From Prevotellaceae bacterium (GTDB taxonomy: Bacteria > Bacteroidota > Bacteroidia > Bacteroidales > UBA932): DNA of 9,100 nucleotides. The stretch is from NCBI GenBank assembly GCA_031278495.1, contig JAITKG010000101.1:1-9100 (forward strand), given 5' to 3'. Below, piece after piece: positions 1-6,620 of the stretch. Below the pieces are notes generated by a model that saw only the letters and a list, made by a program, of their open reading frames with translations, was not told the origin of the DNA and made no database searches. A program made the position numbers and the translations under genes. How positions within the stretch are numbered: position 1 is the stretch's first letter; each line of letters starts with the position of its first letter.

Positions 1-31
1 CAAAACCAAAGTATTCAAAAATTTTAGGCAT
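1..31 (-). CDS. N-terminus of DUF4160-like protein (partial, runs off left edge)
   Basis: Reading the minus strand from the ATG at 31-29 gives MPKIFEYFGF before the window ends. From memory, this resembles the start of small Bacteroidetes DUF4160 proteins, which open with MPxIF followed by an aromatic/Gly stretch; their function is unknown and they often sit in toxin-antitoxin-like or mobile contexts. Only ten codons are visible, so the family call is an inference. The claim that a gene starts here is stronger: a TTTG-N20-TACCTTTG promoter on the same strand lies directly upstream, with its -7 box 15 bases before the ATG. The gene points away from the window and the same way as ftsE, but about 340 bp of repeat-rich DNA separates the two, so it probably has its own transcript. 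Confidence 0.55.
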   Translation of the reverse strand, partial: MPKIFEYFGF

Positions 32-46
32 CACGCTGCTTTTTTA

Positions 47-78
47 CAAAGGTAAAAAATTAGATAATAAGAGCCAAA
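47..78 (-). promoter_or_regulatory. Bacteroidetes-type promoter for the left-edge gene
   Basis: On the minus strand, TTTG (78-75) is followed after 20 bases by TACCTTTG (54-47). Both match the Bacteroidetes sigma-ABfr consensus (-33 TTTG, -7 TAnnTTTG) at normal spacing. Transcription would start near position 40, giving a leader of about ten bases before the ATG at 31. Confidence 0.65.
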
Positions 79-100
79 TTTTTTCGCCTGCCTGCAAGAA

Positions 101-123
101 GCCCCCTAACCCCCGAAGGGGGA
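101..123. repeat. C5-GAA-G5 palindrome, Bacteroidetes-type intergenic repeat
   Basis: CCCCC (110-114), GAA, GGGGG (118-122) form a perfect short hairpin, preceded by another C-run (GCCCCCTAA, 101-109). The layout CCCCCTAACCCCC-GAA-GGGGGAAC is familiar from intergenic regions of many Bacteroidetes genomes. No T-run follows on either strand, so it does not look like a normal intrinsic terminator. Confidence 0.6.
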
Positions 124-128
124 ACAGG

Positions 129-158
129 GATTTACAGATTGACAGATTTACAGATTGA
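129..158. repeat. 16-bp tandem duplication
   Basis: GATTTACAGATTGACA (129-144) is followed directly by GATTTACAGATTGA (145-158), a perfect repeat of about 1.9 copies with an ACAGATT core inside. No open frame uses it convincingly. Confidence 0.8.
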
Positions 159-172
159 GGCTGGCGCCGGCT

Positions 173-244
173 GATGTGAAGATGTGGAGATGTGGAGATG
201 TGAAGATGTGGAGATGTGGAGATGTGGAGATGTGGAGATGTGGC
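173..244. repeat. 8-bp tandem repeat, nine copies of GATGTGRM
   Basis: Exactly nine consecutive 8-bp units fill 173-244. Six are GATGTGGA, two are GATGTGAA (units 1 and 4) and the last is GATGTGGC. The array has no interruption or indel, which suggests recent slippage expansion. It lies downstream of ftsE and about 95 bp upstream of the promoter of the left-edge gene. A short open frame crosses it, but its protein is only the repeat read in three phases plus unrelated sequence, so the array is treated as non-coding. Confidence 0.9.
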
Positions 245-252
245 AGCACTAA

Positions 253-308
253 CCGTTGCCCGTTAGCCGTTAACCGCCCGCAGGGCATTCACTTTCAACT
301 CTCAACTG
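253..308. repeat. Degenerate 7-bp repeats (CCGTTAN and TCAACTS)
   Basis: Three units CCGTTGC, CCGTTAG, CCGTTAA plus CCG cover 253-276. Two units TCAACTC, TCAACTG cover 295-308. Both are low-complexity arrays of a type common in intergenic Bacteroidetes DNA and they continue the repeat mosaic that starts at 101. Confidence 0.65.
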
Positions 309-312
309 CGCC

Positions 313-349
313 GCGCGGGTGCAGGACGCGTCATCGTGCATCCCCGCGC
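313..349. repeat. GC-rich palindrome downstream of ftsE
   Basis: GCGCGGG (313-319) pairs perfectly with CCCGCGC (343-349). Inside, TGCA (320-323) can pair with TGCA (337-340), leaving a 2-base bulge and a 13-base loop that itself contains the palindrome GACGCGTC (325-332). It starts 26 bases beyond the ftsE stop codon. No U-run follows in the ftsE direction, so it may be a REP-like element or an mRNA 3' stabiliser rather than an intrinsic terminator. Confidence 0.55.
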
Positions 350-374
350 TGCGTTCCGCTTCGCTGCACTTGCC

Positions 375-1082
375 TTACCATTCGTTAAAGTCAATTTCGT
401 TGCTGTTTTCGACCGGCGTTAATTGCCCTCTATCGCAGCGCAGGGTGCGGGCAGGATAGTTTTTGAGGATGGTCTGGTTGTGGGTTACCATGATGACAGC
501 CGGTCCTTCGCGGCGGTGGATTTCAAGGAGGATTTTCATGATGTCGGTAGCGGTTTCGCTGTCGAGGTTGCCGGTAGGTTCATCGGCGATGATAAGTTCC
601 GGATTATTGAGCAATGCCCGCGCAATGGCTATGCGCTGTTGTTCGCCGCCCGAGAGCTGGTGCGGCATGTCCATTGCTTTCCGTTTCAGTTCTACGGCTT
701 CCAGCACTTTTATGATTTGTTCGTTAATCAATTTTTTATCGCGCCAGCCCGTTGCCCGCAGGACAAATGATAAATTATCATACACCGGGCGGTCGTGCAG
801 CAATTGGAAATCTTGAAAGACTACGCCCATTTTACGCCGCATTCGCGAGATGTATTTCGTTTTCATAGTTACCAAATCAAATCCTGCGACATTCGCATAG
901 CCTTCTTCCACGGGCAATTCCCCATGTATGGCGCGTATCAGGCTGGTTTTTCCGCTTCCTACTTTCCCAATGAAATAAACCCATTCGCCGGGTTCTATTT
1001 GTAACGTTACCTCTTTCAAAATCAAATGGCTTCCTTGAAAAATGTTTACATTACGAAAATCGATGATATACTTGCTTTCCAT
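375..1082 (-). CDS. ftsE: FtsE-type cell-division ABC transporter ATPase
   Basis: This 235-residue cytoplasmic ATPase has all ABC motifs in order: Walker A GKVGSGKT (39-46), Q-loop Gln90 in VVFQDFQLL, signature LSGGEQQR (143-150), Walker B LIIADE (163-168) with catalytic Glu168, D-loop GNLD (171-174) and H-loop His201. The DFQLL segment after the Q-loop and the overall length fit the FtsE branch rather than generic LolD/MacB ATPases. FtsE binds the membrane protein FtsX and drives activation of peptidoglycan hydrolysis at the division site. No ftsX is in the window; in Bacteroidetes I recall it lying elsewhere, so a separate ftsE is expected. The ATG at 1082 starts the conserved beta-strand about 35 residues before Walker A, as usual. 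A short acidic tail (about 213-235) follows the core. The gene is divergent from the TPR gene. A LolD-like role is the main alternative. Confidence 0.87.
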   Translation of the reverse strand: MESKYIIDFRNVNIFQGSHLILKEVTLQIEPGEWVYFIGKVGSGKTSLIRAIHGELPVEEGYANVAGFDLVTMKTKYISRMRRKMGVVFQDFQLLHDRPVYDNLSFVLRATGWRDKKLINEQIIKVLEAVELKRKAMDMPHQLSGGEQQRIAIARALLNNPELIIADEPTGNLDSETATDIMKILLEIHRREGPAVIMVTHNQTILKNYPARTLRCDRGQLTPVENSNEIDFNEW

Positions 1083-1161
1083 TTTTATGTATTATAGTTA
1101 GTTATGAATATTGAAAAAAGATATTAAAAAAAATTGTTTATAGAAACTGTAAAAAACACTA

Positions 1162-1196
1162 CAAAGTTACGGATTTAGTTTGTATCTTTACGCAAA
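1162..1196 (-). promoter_or_regulatory. Probable ftsE promoter
   Basis: On the minus strand TAACTTTG (1169-1162) matches the Bacteroidetes -7 box exactly. A TTTG lies at 1196-1193, 23 bases upstream, a little longer than the normal spacing. The resulting ftsE leader would be about 75 bases and AT-rich, with no Shine-Dalgarno sequence. Confidence 0.5.
1183..1190 (+). promoter_or_regulatory. Probable -7 box for the TPR/barrel operon
   Basis: TATCTTTA matches TAnnTTTG in all but the last base and sits in the stretch TTTGTATCTTTACGC, typical of Bacteroidetes promoters. Transcription would start near 1197, giving a leader of about 24 bases to the ATG at 1221. No clear -33 TTTG is at the right distance. 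It lies between the -7 and -33 elements of the divergent ftsE promoter, so the two would compete for polymerase. Confidence 0.45.
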
Positions 1197-1220
1197 TTTT
1201 TTCATTCTCTTAATAGAAAA

Positions 1221-4200
1221 ATGCAACTTTTAGCGTGTAGAAAAATAGTGTCAAAAAGTTTTTTCACCGTACTTATTACGTTTGTTTTCGCCGGCACGGT
1301 GTATTCCCAGCACGTGGAAAAGAAGCCTAATGACTTGTACTTAAAAGGGGTTGATTTATTTGAAAAAGGACTGTATACCGATGCGGAAATGGTATTCCTC
1401 CGCGCGTCCAAAGAAACCGACCCTGCCGACCAACTGGCGCTGTCGGAAATAGCTTATTACCGCGCCATGTGCGCTATCGAGTTACGTTTGCCCAACATGG
1501 AAGCTTACGTGATTGATTTGCGGGGAAACCATTCCGAAAATAAAAATATCAATTATGTAACATACCAATTAGCCAATTATTATTTTCAGGAACAGGATTA
1601 CAAGAAGGCGCTCCAGTGGTATGAAGAAGTGGACAGCCGCGCCCTGCGTTACTACGAACATGTGGAATGCGTTTTCAAAAAGGGATATTCCTGTTTTGAA
1701 ACCGGCGAAATAGATCTGGCGAACAAATGTTTTATCGAAATCAAGGATGTTCCCGACAGCCCCTACAGCGCGCCGGCGACCTATTATTACGGGCATACGG
1801 AATACTTGAAACAGCATTATATTTCGGCGCAACTGGCGTTTGAAAAAGTTTCGGCGGACGACCGTTTTGCTACACAGGCGTTGTTTTACCTGCTTAATAT
1901 CTACTATTCGCAGCAGGATTACGAAGAAGTGATAAAGGCAGGCGGGAACCTGTTGCCAGCCATGAGCGAGCCGTATCATTCGGAAATGGCGCGTATCATT
2001 GCCGAGTCCTATTACTATACCAAAGATTACGGGAAGGCGCGCGAATATTTTTCCATTTATTCGCCGCAGAAAACCAATCTTTCGCGTACGGATGAATATT
2101 TTTTGGGATTGCTTGAATACCATGCCGCCAATTATACCGAAGCTGTCCGTTATTTCAACCGTGTGAGCCGTGCGCATCAGGATTCATTGGCGCAAAATTC
2201 ATACTATTATTTGGGAAGTATTTATTTAACCCTCGATAAAAAAACCGATGCGCAAAAAGCCTTCCTGTCTGCTTCGCAACAATCGTTCCTGCCGGCGCTC
2301 ACGAAAGACGCTTTTTTCCAATATGCCAAACTGTCGCTGGAATTACAGAATAGCGGCGAACCAATGAAAAAATACATAGAAAAATATCCCGATGAAGATA
2401 CAAATCCTGAAATAAAAAGCTATTTGGCGTCGTTGCATATCATCAAGAACGATTACCGGCAGGCGTTGGAGCAACTGTCCCTCATCCCGAAACCCAGCGA
2501 CAAGGAACAGTCCGACATACAACGGTTGAATTTTATTATCGGCAAGCAACTGTACGACGAGCAGGACAGTTCAAAATACGAAGAAGCGCTCAATTATTTT
2601 GAAGCTTCGCTCAGGGTAGCCCGCTACGACGCTACGGTGGAAGCATTGGCGAAATACTATAAAGCCGACATATATTACCTGCTCGGGCTATATAAGGAAG
2701 CGCAGAAACAATTTGAAGCCTTTGTTTCGGGGAGCGGCGCATTGCAGTCCCGGAATGAATACATAGCGGCGCATTACAATTTGGCATATTGTTATTACAG
2801 GCAAAACGACTACAACAATGCCCTCTCGTGGTTCCGCAAGTTCATTGCGGCGGCAGGGCAGTCGTTCCGGGCGCAGGTAGCCGACTCGTACAACCGTATC
2901 GGCGACTGCAACTATATTCAAAGCAAGTACTGGCCGGCAGCGGAAAACTATACCACCGCCGCCGATATGGACGCCGCCAATCCCGATTATGCCCTGTACC
3001 AAAAAGCGCTTTCGTATGGCTTGCTGAGCCGCCCCGAACGTAAAATAGAAACCTTGCAGGAATTATTAAAAAAATACACGCATTCCGAATATGCGCCTGC
3101 CGGCTTGCTGGAATTAGGGCGTACTTATTTTCAACATAACCGCTACAACGAAGCGGAAGCTACCTTCAAGCAATTACTCGCAGATTATCCCGACAGCCCC
3201 CAAATCGTTCAGGGGCTTATTGAATTGGGGCTGGTATGCACCAATACCAACCGGATGGATGAAGCGGTGGAATATTACACAAAAGCGCAACAGAAAGCCG
3301 CTCCCAATTCTATGGATGAAAAAGCCGCACTCGACGGCTTGTACAACGCCTATTTGGATAAGGGAACGCCCAACCTGTATTACCAATATTTGGAAAACAT
3401 CGGCAAAGAATCGAACACTGCCGAACGGGCGCTTTCTATCTATAACGCCGCCGAGAAATTAGCCAACTCCGGCGGTTGCGACAAAGCCATTCCCGAATTT
3501 AAGGTATTTATCGCCAATTACCCGGATAACCCCAACATATTGCCGGCGCACTACTATTTGGCTACGTGCTATTATGAAAGGCGGAATTACATGGAAGCTG
3601 TGGCGGAATTTAAGCCTGTCATCAATGATGCAAGTAACAATGTTTACAAAGAGCAGGCGCTGATAAAATCAGGACAGGCGAATACCTTTTTGGAAGACTA
3701 CCCGGCGGCAGTGGCAAACTTGAAACAGTTGGCGCAATTGACCAACAACGAAAGCGTGCAATTATCGGCGTATATAGACATGGCAAAAATACATTTTGAA
3801 AAACTCCATAACTACCGTGAAGCCGCGAACACAGCGCATGCCGCCCTGCTGATGCCTGCTATCAGCGAACCGCAAACCCGCGAAATGAATTTGATAAAAG
3901 CGAACTGCTGGCGGACATTGGGACAGGAAGAAGAAGCCTTGAAACTCTACAGGGAACTCACGGCGAAAAAAATCAATGACAGGGAAAATGCGGAAGCGAC
4001 TTTCTACCTTATAGCAGATACCTTTAAGCAGGGTAAGTTTGAAGACGGCGAAGCAATGGCTGTGAAATTTATCAACTCCGAAGCCAACATCTACCAGTAT
4101 TGGACGGCAATGACGCTTATTACTATGGCGGAACAATATGCCCTCAAAGGCAATACGGCGCAAGCCGAAGCTACTTATGACAGTATCCTGAAAGGCTATA

Positions 4201-4262
4201 AAAACACGGATGACGGCATTATTGAAATTGTAAAACAACGCATGGAGGCGTTAAAAAAATAA
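1221..4262 (+). CDS. Large exported tetratricopeptide-repeat protein
   Basis: A 1013-residue protein. The N-terminus has basic residues, a hydrophobic core (about residues 13-25) and VYSQ near residue 30, a plausible signal peptidase I site, so it should be periplasmic. The remainder is almost all helical TPR-type repeats. Clear units include YYYGHTEYLKQHYISAQLAF (about 188-207), NLAYCYYRQNDYNNALSWF (about 518-536), GRTYFQHNRYNEAEATFKQL (about 633-652) and AHYYLATCYYERRNYMEAV (about 777-795), several ending in a YPDSP/YPDNP turn as in BamD/YbgF-like TPRs. No enzymatic domain or membrane segment is visible. TPR solenoids bind other proteins, so a scaffold for an envelope complex is likely. The stop is 15 bp from the next start, so it is co-transcribed with the outer-membrane barrel gene, its most probable partner. 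The specific function is not known to me. Confidence 0.85.
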   Translation: MQLLACRKIVSKSFFTVLITFVFAGTVYSQHVEKKPNDLYLKGVDLFEKGLYTDAEMVFLRASKETDPADQLALSEIAYYRAMCAIELRLPNMEAYVIDLRGNHSENKNINYVTYQLANYYFQEQDYKKALQWYEEVDSRALRYYEHVECVFKKGYSCFETGEIDLANKCFIEIKDVPDSPYSAPATYYYGHTEYLKQHYISAQLAFEKVSADDRFATQALFYLLNIYYSQQDYEEVIKAGGNLLPAMSEPYHSEMARIIAESYYYTKDYGKAREYFSIYSPQKTNLSRTDEYFLGLLEYHAANYTEAVRYFNRVSRAHQDSLAQNSYYYLGSIYLTLDKKTDAQKAFLSASQQSFLPALTKDAFFQYAKLSLELQNSGEPMKKYIEKYPDEDTNPEIKSYLASLHIIKNDYRQALEQLSLIPKPSDKEQSDIQRLNFIIGKQLYDEQDSSKYEEALNYFEASLRVARYDATVEALAKYYKADIYYLLGLYKEAQKQFEAFVSGSGALQSRNEYIAAHYNLAYCYYRQNDYNNALSWFRKFIAAAGQSFRAQVADSYNRIGDCNYIQSKYWPAAENYTTAADMDAANPDYALYQKALSYGLLSRPERKIETLQELLKKYTHSEYAPAGLLELGRTYFQHNRYNEAEATFKQLLADYPDSPQIVQGLIELGLVCTNTNRMDEAVEYYTKAQQKAAPNSMDEKAALDGLYNAYLDKGTPNLYYQYLENIGKESNTAERALSIYNAAEKLANSGGCDKAIPEFKVFIANYPDNPNILPAHYYLATCYYERRNYMEAVAEFKPVINDASNNVYKEQALIKSGQANTFLEDYPAAVANLKQLAQLTNNESVQLSAYIDMAKIHFEKLHNYREAANTAHAALLMPAISEPQTREMNLIKANCWRTLGQEEEALKLYRELTAKKINDRENAEATFYLIADTFKQGKFEDGEAMAVKFINSEANIYQYWTAMTLITMAEQYALKGNTAQAEATYDSILKGYKNTDDGIIEIVKQRMEALKK

Positions 4263-4277
4263 ATACCAACCGGCAGT

Positions 4278-6128
4278 ATGAGAATAAGAGGTTATATATT
4301 GTTCATAATAAGTTATACGTTATGCTGCGGAAATATATATGCCCAAACCCGTAGCGGCAGTACTACCACCACTATGGAATCGCGCGTGGTGGAAGTAACC
4401 CGTACCTATGAACGCACAATTGTTGACGCCGACCGGATAGCCGTTCCTTTGAAAACCAGCGATTCCATCTCCGGTTTCACGACCTCGTTCAGCTACAAAG
4501 TTCATCCGGTGCACCTGCCTATATTCAGCGTTTCCGGCAGCATGCAGCCTGCCGCCATAGAAGAACGGGTGGACGCCCCGCTGCAGAACTACGGTTACCT
4601 GCGGCTTGGATTAAGTTACCCGTGGACGCCGCTGGCAGACCTTTACCTGCATAACCGGAATATTAAAAATTCCATTGTCAGCATTTATTATAACCACCGC
4701 TCGTATTGGGCAAACACGGCGCTGGTTGCAGAACAGCCGGAAGGCTATGCGCTTCCTGCAACCATTGCAGGATACAATGCGCAAAATGATTTGGGCGTAT
4801 CGTTGCAGCATCGGATTAAAAACATGCTGCTCCATGCCTCGTTCGACTACAAACGGCGTTATTTGCTGTTCCACGGGCACGACACCGCCTACCTTGCCCG
4901 CCTATCCAACAGCTATCCCAGCTATATTGACGCTATCAACAACGATCCCGGTTATATAAAAAGAAAGTTGGAACAAGTGTACAATATTTATAATGCCGAA
5001 CTGGGTATAGCTTCTAAAAACATTTACGACGGGTTTTCCTATAATGTGAATTTAACCTTCGGCTATACGCACGACAAGGCGATTACTGCGCAAAGCCAGA
5101 TGACCGGCATGCCCGTTTCTGAATACATTGGCGGCATTCATGGAAAAATTGCACAAACCTTTGCGCATGTCCATTCGGGAAGCCTTGCCTTCAGGGCGGC
5201 GGTTTTCAATAAGGAAAATGCTGCACGGTTATCCGACGGCGTGTTTACGGTTATGCCGGCTTATGAATACCAGAAAGACGGTATCAGCATTTCGGCGGGC
5301 ATAAACCTTGAAGGCGCCTATAATTCACAATCGCCCCAGCGCAATACGGGCAAATTGTCTTTACACATTTTCCCGGATATATCTTTCGCCGCAAAACTGT
5401 CGGGCTATTTCACCGCCTATGCGAAGATATATGGGCAAACAACCATAAATACATACCAAAAAACCGCACTCGAAAACCCCTACATCCTGCCGGGATTAAC
5501 TATTGAAAACACCCAAACGCCATTTGACGTCACAGCCGGCGGAAAAGGACGGGTGTTTGATATTGCCGGCTACAATGTATTCGTGTCTTATGCTTACATG
5601 GACAACATGTATTTTTATGTAAACAGTACGCAACCATTGTCCGGCGACCCGTCCGATTCGTTTATTCCCGGTTATTTGCGGAATAATTTTGATGTGGTAT
5701 ATAATAAAACCAGCCGGTTCACAATCGGCGGCGACGTGGATTACACCATTGCCGGCTTTGAAGCCATTGTACGCGGACGTTATTATATGTATTTCTTTAA
5801 CCAAAGCGTGGAAGGTTTTAAGGCATGGCACAAGCCTTCGTGGGAAATCAATGCCGACCTCCGTTACAAATACGATGAATTTACGTTCGGGTTAGGCATC
5901 GCCGCACGCGGCAGCGCCCCGATACAATATCAAAACCCGAATGTGGGAACAATAGCCGCAACTATTAAACCATACATAGACCTGTCGCTACAGGTGGAGT
6001 ACAAATTATACAAATGGCTGTCGGCATTTGTGTACGGCAATAACCTGCTCAACCAGCATTACCAAAACTACTACCTTTACCTGCATCACGGCATCAGCGG
6101 CGGAGCAGGCGTGGCGCTGGTATTTTGA
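4278..6128 (+). CDS. Outer-membrane beta-barrel protein, TonB-receptor-like, no plug
   Basis: A 616-residue protein with a signal peptide ending near IYAQ (about residue 23). After it comes a short segment, VVEVTRTYERTIVDADRI (about 37-54), resembling a conserved N-terminal motif that I recall from Bacteroidetes barrels (VxVxRxYxPxVxDAxKI). The rest alternates polar and aromatic beta-strands, with a NNLLNQHYQNYYLYLHHG segment near the end and a terminal Phe (GVALVF), the features of the last strands of TonB-dependent receptors and of BAM substrates. There is no plug domain or visible TonB box, and the length is well below a full TonB receptor, so active TonB-driven import is doubtful. It follows the TPR gene by 15 bp, and a hairpin with a T-run follows it. 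It probably forms an outer-membrane channel or anchor working with the TPR protein; the substrate is unknown. Confidence 0.8.
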   Translation: MRIRGYILFIISYTLCCGNIYAQTRSGSTTTTMESRVVEVTRTYERTIVDADRIAVPLKTSDSISGFTTSFSYKVHPVHLPIFSVSGSMQPAAIEERVDAPLQNYGYLRLGLSYPWTPLADLYLHNRNIKNSIVSIYYNHRSYWANTALVAEQPEGYALPATIAGYNAQNDLGVSLQHRIKNMLLHASFDYKRRYLLFHGHDTAYLARLSNSYPSYIDAINNDPGYIKRKLEQVYNIYNAELGIASKNIYDGFSYNVNLTFGYTHDKAITAQSQMTGMPVSEYIGGIHGKIAQTFAHVHSGSLAFRAAVFNKENAARLSDGVFTVMPAYEYQKDGISISAGINLEGAYNSQSPQRNTGKLSLHIFPDISFAAKLSGYFTAYAKIYGQTTINTYQKTALENPYILPGLTIENTQTPFDVTAGGKGRVFDIAGYNVFVSYAYMDNMYFYVNSTQPLSGDPSDSFIPGYLRNNFDVVYNKTSRFTIGGDVDYTIAGFEAIVRGRYYMYFFNQSVEGFKAWHKPSWEINADLRYKYDEFTFGLGIAARGSAPIQYQNPNVGTIAATIKPYIDLSLQVEYKLYKWLSAFVYGNNLLNQHYQNYYLYLHHGISGGAGVALVF

Positions 6129-6160
6129 GGCAGCGTATATAAATCAAGCAGTGCATATCT

Positions 6161-6192
6161 AAAAACAGTTTATTTTTGCACTGTTTTTGCAT
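6161..6192 (+). terminator. Probable intrinsic terminator of the TPR/barrel operon
   Basis: AAAAACAGT (6161-6169) and ACTGTTTTT (6180-6188) are perfect 9-bp inverted repeats with a 10-base loop, 32 bases after the barrel stop codon. The T5 is part of the right arm and a further T-rich stretch follows. The stem is AT-rich, so it may be weak. The loop contains TATTTTTG (6171-6178), an exact -7 consensus match without a matching -33 element, probably by chance. Confidence 0.55.
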
Positions 6193-6246
6193 TCTTTGAC
6201 AAGTTGGATGTTTTTAATTTTTTCTTGAATTTCTTCACCATTTCAA

Positions 6247-6356
6247 TATAACAAAAATAAGACAAAACCGTTTAGGAAACGTGGATTTATTTGTTTTGTT
6301 ATAGGGTAGTGAAGAACCCTCAAGAATGATAAATAAAGTCCACGTTTCGTTTTTTT
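6247..6356 (+). promoter_or_regulatory. Attenuator-like structured element (competing hairpins plus T7)
   Basis: Fold A: GAAACGTGGATTTATTT (6276-6292) is complementary to AAATAAAGTCCACGTTTC (6331-6348) with one extra base. Inside, AGGGT (6303-6307) pairs with ACCCT (6316-6320). T7 follows at 6350-6356, so fold A looks like a terminator. Fold B: TATAACAA (6247-6254) pairs with TTGTTATA (6296-6303), AAATAA (6255-6260) with TTATTT (6287-6292), and CGTTT (6269-6273) with AAACG (6277-6281). Fold B uses the left arm of fold A, so the two exclude each other, as in terminator/antiterminator switches. No known riboswitch class was recognised and no strong promoter was found just upstream. Alternatives are a small RNA gene or a MITE-like relic. 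Confidence 0.4.
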
Positions 6357-6372
6357 GATGTGTAGCGTTAAT

Positions 6373-6399
6373 AGAAAATATACTTAAAAAGTATTTTCT
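6373..6399. repeat. AT-rich hairpin
   Basis: AGAAAATA (6373-6380) and TATTTTCT (6392-6399) form an 8-bp inverted repeat around TACTTAAAAAG, where a C-G pair can extend the stem past a 2-base bulge. It may be a protein-binding palindrome or a weak transcript structure. No function can be assigned. Confidence 0.4.
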
Positions 6400-6432
6400 T
6401 ATGCTTGGATAACCCGGTTTAACTGCTTGTTA

Positions 6433-6440
6433 TATATTTG
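6433..6440 (+). promoter_or_regulatory. Possible upstream promoter (-7 box) for the mqnE operon
   Basis: TATATTTG is an exact TAnnTTTG match. The nearest TTG upstream (6405-6407) is 25 bases away, longer than usual, so the support is partial. A start near 6447 would place the GC-rich hairpin at 6484-6518 inside the 5' leader of mqnE. Confidence 0.35.
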
Positions 6441-6483
6441 TATGGGAATGATTTTACTCCCTGCTTAACTGTCCAGTTTCCGA

Positions 6484-6518
6484 GCGGACACCCGCCCTAA
6501 GGCTGGGCGGAGTCCCGC
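6484..6518 (+). other. Strong GC-rich hairpin upstream of mqnE
   Basis: CCGCCC (6492-6497) pairs with GGGCGG (6505-6510) around the 7-base loop TAAGGCT. The stem continues outward: GCGG (6484-6487) with CCGC (6515-6518) and AC (6488-6489) with GT (6512-6513), with one bulged C and a small internal loop. A second pairing, CTAAG (6497-6501) with CTTAG (6518-6522), would compete. No T-run follows, so it is not a canonical terminator. It could structure the mqnE leader or be an interspersed palindromic repeat. Confidence 0.5.
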
Positions 6519-6572
6519 TTAGCCCCTGATTCGTTTATGGCTATGCGTTGCCCCCGTCTGGTTTTATGGCTA

Positions 6573-6605
6573 TTTAAGATACGCCGTTTTTTTTTACTAC
6601 TTTTG
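6573..6605 (+). promoter_or_regulatory. Probable mqnE promoter lying inside the longest open frame
   Basis: TACTTTTG (6598-6605) is an exact Bacteroidetes -7 box. TTTA (6573-6576), one base off the -33 TTTG, lies 21 bases upstream. The predicted transcript starts around 6612, downstream of the ATG at 6537 and about ten bases before the in-frame GTG at 6621. This favours the GTG as the true start. Confidence 0.5.
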
Positions 6606-6620
6606 TGCAATTTTTATACT

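Noticed and set aside
129..308. CRISPR array
   Set aside because: The repeats are 7-16 bp, directly adjacent or degenerate, with no unique spacers of regular length and no cas genes nearby.
155..388. Plus-strand 77-codon open frame across the 8-bp repeats
   Set aside because: Its protein is the repeat translated in three phases, followed by low-complexity DNA and the end of ftsE on the other strand. No family is recognisable.
1569..2177. 202-codon minus-strand open frame inside the TPR gene
   Set aside because: It is antisense to an intact 1013-codon gene, explained by that gene's codon bias, and its composition is not protein-like. The same holds for the antisense frame at 3762-4238.
4278..6128. 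Complete TonB-dependent receptor (SusC-like)
   Set aside because: No plug domain or TonB box, no SusD-like partner, and the length is too short. Only the C-terminal barrel features match.
6171..6178. Promoter -7 box TATTTTTG
   Set aside because: It lies in the loop of the probable terminator after the barrel gene and has no TTTG at the right distance upstream.
6276..6348. Insertion-sequence or MITE ends
   Set aside because: The inverted repeat is only 73 bp end to end, shows no clear target-site duplication and holds no transposase remnant. A MITE relic stays possible, but the T7 and competing fold fit a transcript structure better.
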